6,286 nucleotides of DNA from Thermoplasmatales archaeon UBA582 (lineage in GTDB: Archaea > Thermoplasmatota > Thermoplasmata > Thermoplasmatales > Thermoplasmataceae): assembly GCA_002502705.1 (NCBI GenBank), contig DAQB01000072.1, forward strand, positions 18,194 through 24,479, in the 5' to 3' direction. This document shows, piece after piece, positions 5,032 to 6,286 of this stretch; position 1 is the first letter of the stretch, and every line of letters starts with the position of its first letter. The notes beneath the pieces are model-generated. The model ran no database searches, was not told the origin of the DNA, and saw only the letters and a list, made by a program, of their open reading frames with translations. The position numbers were made by a program, and so were the translations under genes.

Positions 5032-6286
5032 AAAGGTACAGCAGCTTTATCAACGGCGAATTTGTCAGCGGAGATAATTATGTCAAACTCAACAGACCCA
5101 ATGACGGGCAACCTTTCGCATCCGTTTCATACGCCGATCAGGAGAGTGCAAGATATGCTATTGATTCAGCTTATGAAGCCTATGATAAATGGTCTTTTGT
5201 AAGACTACAAAAGAGAAAGCAGCTCTTACTCAGGTTATCAGATCTGATGCAGTCAAGATCTGAAGAATACGTATCCGTTGAAATGCAGAACACCGGAAAG
5301 ACAGTCAGGCAGACAACATTCATGGATGTTCCACTTGCAATTGAACATGTCAAATACTTCGCGCTTGAGAAAGAATTTCATACATCAAGAAGGATAAAAC
5401 ACCCCGAATATCCAGATTCCAGCGGCACTATTCAGCATGTACCAATGGGTGTGGTGGCTGCAATTGCACCGTGGAATGTCCCACTTTTGATGGCAGTTTG
5501 GAAAATCGCCCCTGCGGTACTCGCCGGAAACACTGTTGTTCTCAAGACATCAAGATATACGCCGGCATCGGCACTTGAGATGGCAGAGGATATTTCACGC
5601 GCGGGTTTTCCGAAAGGCGTTATAAACATAATTCCAGGAAAGGGATCTGACATTGGAAAAGTTCTGACCAAAAGTGAGAAAGTTGGTATGATAAGTTTCA
5701 CAGGCTCAACGGAAACTGGTAAGGAAATTATCCGGGACTCCTCGAACAGTATTAAAAAGATCTCGCTTGAACTGGGTGGAAAGTCGCCGAACATAGTTTT
5801 TGCAGACGCTGATCTTGAAAGTGCTGCTAAGGGCGTTATTTTTTCAATATTTCTTAATTCCGGTCAGCTTTGCGAGTCAGGCAGCCGTCTGATAGTCGAT
5901 TCAGGGATCAGTGAATCCTTTGTCGGTAAACTGAAAGGGAAGATGCTCTCCCTGCGAGACGGTGATCCTGCGGAATTCACGACAGATATAAGCGCAATAA
6001 CAACGTTAGAACAGAAACAGAAGATTGCGGAGATGGTCCAGGAATCAACCGATGCAGGCAGCCAGTTGCTCGCTGTTAAGGACATTGTGAACTCCCCGGG
6101 CGGAGGTATATATTATCCACCTACCATGCTGCAGACCGCACAGGGAAAAGCATCCACAATTGATGAGGAGATATTTGGTCCAGTACTATCAGTTGATACT
6201 TTCAGGAATGAAGATGAGGCAATTTTAAAAGCCAACAACACAAGATACGGTCTCGCCGCATCAGTCTGGTCTAACGATATCAGGAT
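5028..6286 (+). CDS. NAD(P)-dependent aldehyde dehydrogenase (3' end outside window)
   Basis: The frame runs open to the right edge, giving 419 of an expected 480-500 residues. It is predicted to oxidise an aldehyde irreversibly to a carboxylic acid in the cytoplasm. Catalytic residues are all present: Asn150 in PWNVPL (oxyanion), Glu248 in LELGGKSPN (general base) and Cys282 in NSGQLCESGSR (nucleophile). The nucleotide-binding region shows KTSRYTP (173-179), GFPKGVINIIPG and FTGSTETGKEI, and near the edge EEIFGPVLSV is followed by NNTRYGLAASVWS. At position 176 an Arg replaces the Glu usual in the KPSE motif; that Glu normally contacts the adenosine ribose of NAD, so NADP use is plausible. 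The ATG at 5028 has a good Shine-Dalgarno and overlaps the alcohol dehydrogenase stop by four bases, so the product of that enzyme is the obvious candidate substrate. The exact aldehyde cannot be told; the N-terminal SFINGEFV and general layout resemble betaine aldehyde / succinate semialdehyde type enzymes. Confidence 0.97.
   Translation, partial: MKRYSSFINGEFVSGDNYVKLNRPNDGQPFASVSYADQESARYAIDSAYEAYDKWSFVRLQKRKQLLLRLSDLMQSRSEEYVSVEMQNTGKTVRQTTFMDVPLAIEHVKYFALEKEFHTSRRIKHPEYPDSSGTIQHVPMGVVAAIAPWNVPLLMAVWKIAPAVLAGNTVVLKTSRYTPASALEMAEDISRAGFPKGVINIIPGKGSDIGKVLTKSEKVGMISFTGSTETGKEIIRDSSNSIKKISLELGGKSPNIVFADADLESAAKGVIFSIFLNSGQLCESGSRLIVDSGISESFVGKLKGKMLSLRDGDPAEFTTDISAITTLEQKQKIAEMVQESTDAGSQLLAVKDIVNSPGGGIYYPPTMLQTAQGKASTIDEEIFGPVLSVDTFRNEDEAILKANNTRYGLAASVWSNDIR

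Noticed and set aside
5432..6085. Two minus-strand frames opposite the aldehyde dehydrogenase
   Set aside because: They mirror the conserved aldehyde dehydrogenase coding sequence and have no features of their own.

Overview
The window reads as a densely packed piece of an archaeal chromosome, most likely from a Thermoplasmata-type archaeon. This is an inference. It rests on AT-rich TATA-like boxes about 25 bases upstream of start codons with no leader, few bacterial-type promoter signals, frequent ATA (Ile) and AGG/AGA (Arg) codons, and the gene families present. All real genes lie on the + strand; long minus-strand frames are shadows of them. No RNA genes, CRISPR arrays or mobile elements were seen, and no gap between genes exceeds about 110 bases.

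Region 1 (1-385) is the C-terminal third or so of a radical SAM/SPASM enzyme cut by the left edge. A 111-base gap follows, holding a perfect 7-base inverted repeat (arms 425-431 and 439-445) just upstream of a TATA-like box.

Region 2 (497-3452) looks like a three-gene operon: a six-helix membrane protein of unknown function, an exported and membrane-anchored phosphoesterase of the phospholipase C / acid phosphatase AcpA family (PF04185), and a diacylglycerol-kinase-type lipid kinase whose start overlaps the phosphoesterase end by 14 bases. The phosphoesterase has no ATG or GTG usable as its start. A strong Shine-Dalgarno sequence sits just before an ACG codon, and that frame encodes a full signal peptide.

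Region 3 (3485 to the right edge) is a second operon with its own TATA-like box and an apparently leaderless first gene: an SCP2-type lipid carrier protein, an iron-dependent alcohol dehydrogenase and an NAD(P)-dependent aldehyde dehydrogenase (cut by the right edge). They are joined by 4-base GTGA and ATGA overlaps, and the two dehydrogenases could oxidise an alcohol to a carboxylic acid in two steps.

Taken together, the two operons suggest lipid turnover: a cell-surface enzyme that could remove phosphate head groups, a kinase that could re-phosphorylate the lipid alcohol, and a lipid carrier with alcohol and aldehyde oxidation. Each family call is well supported by motifs; the joint pathway and all substrates are hypotheses.
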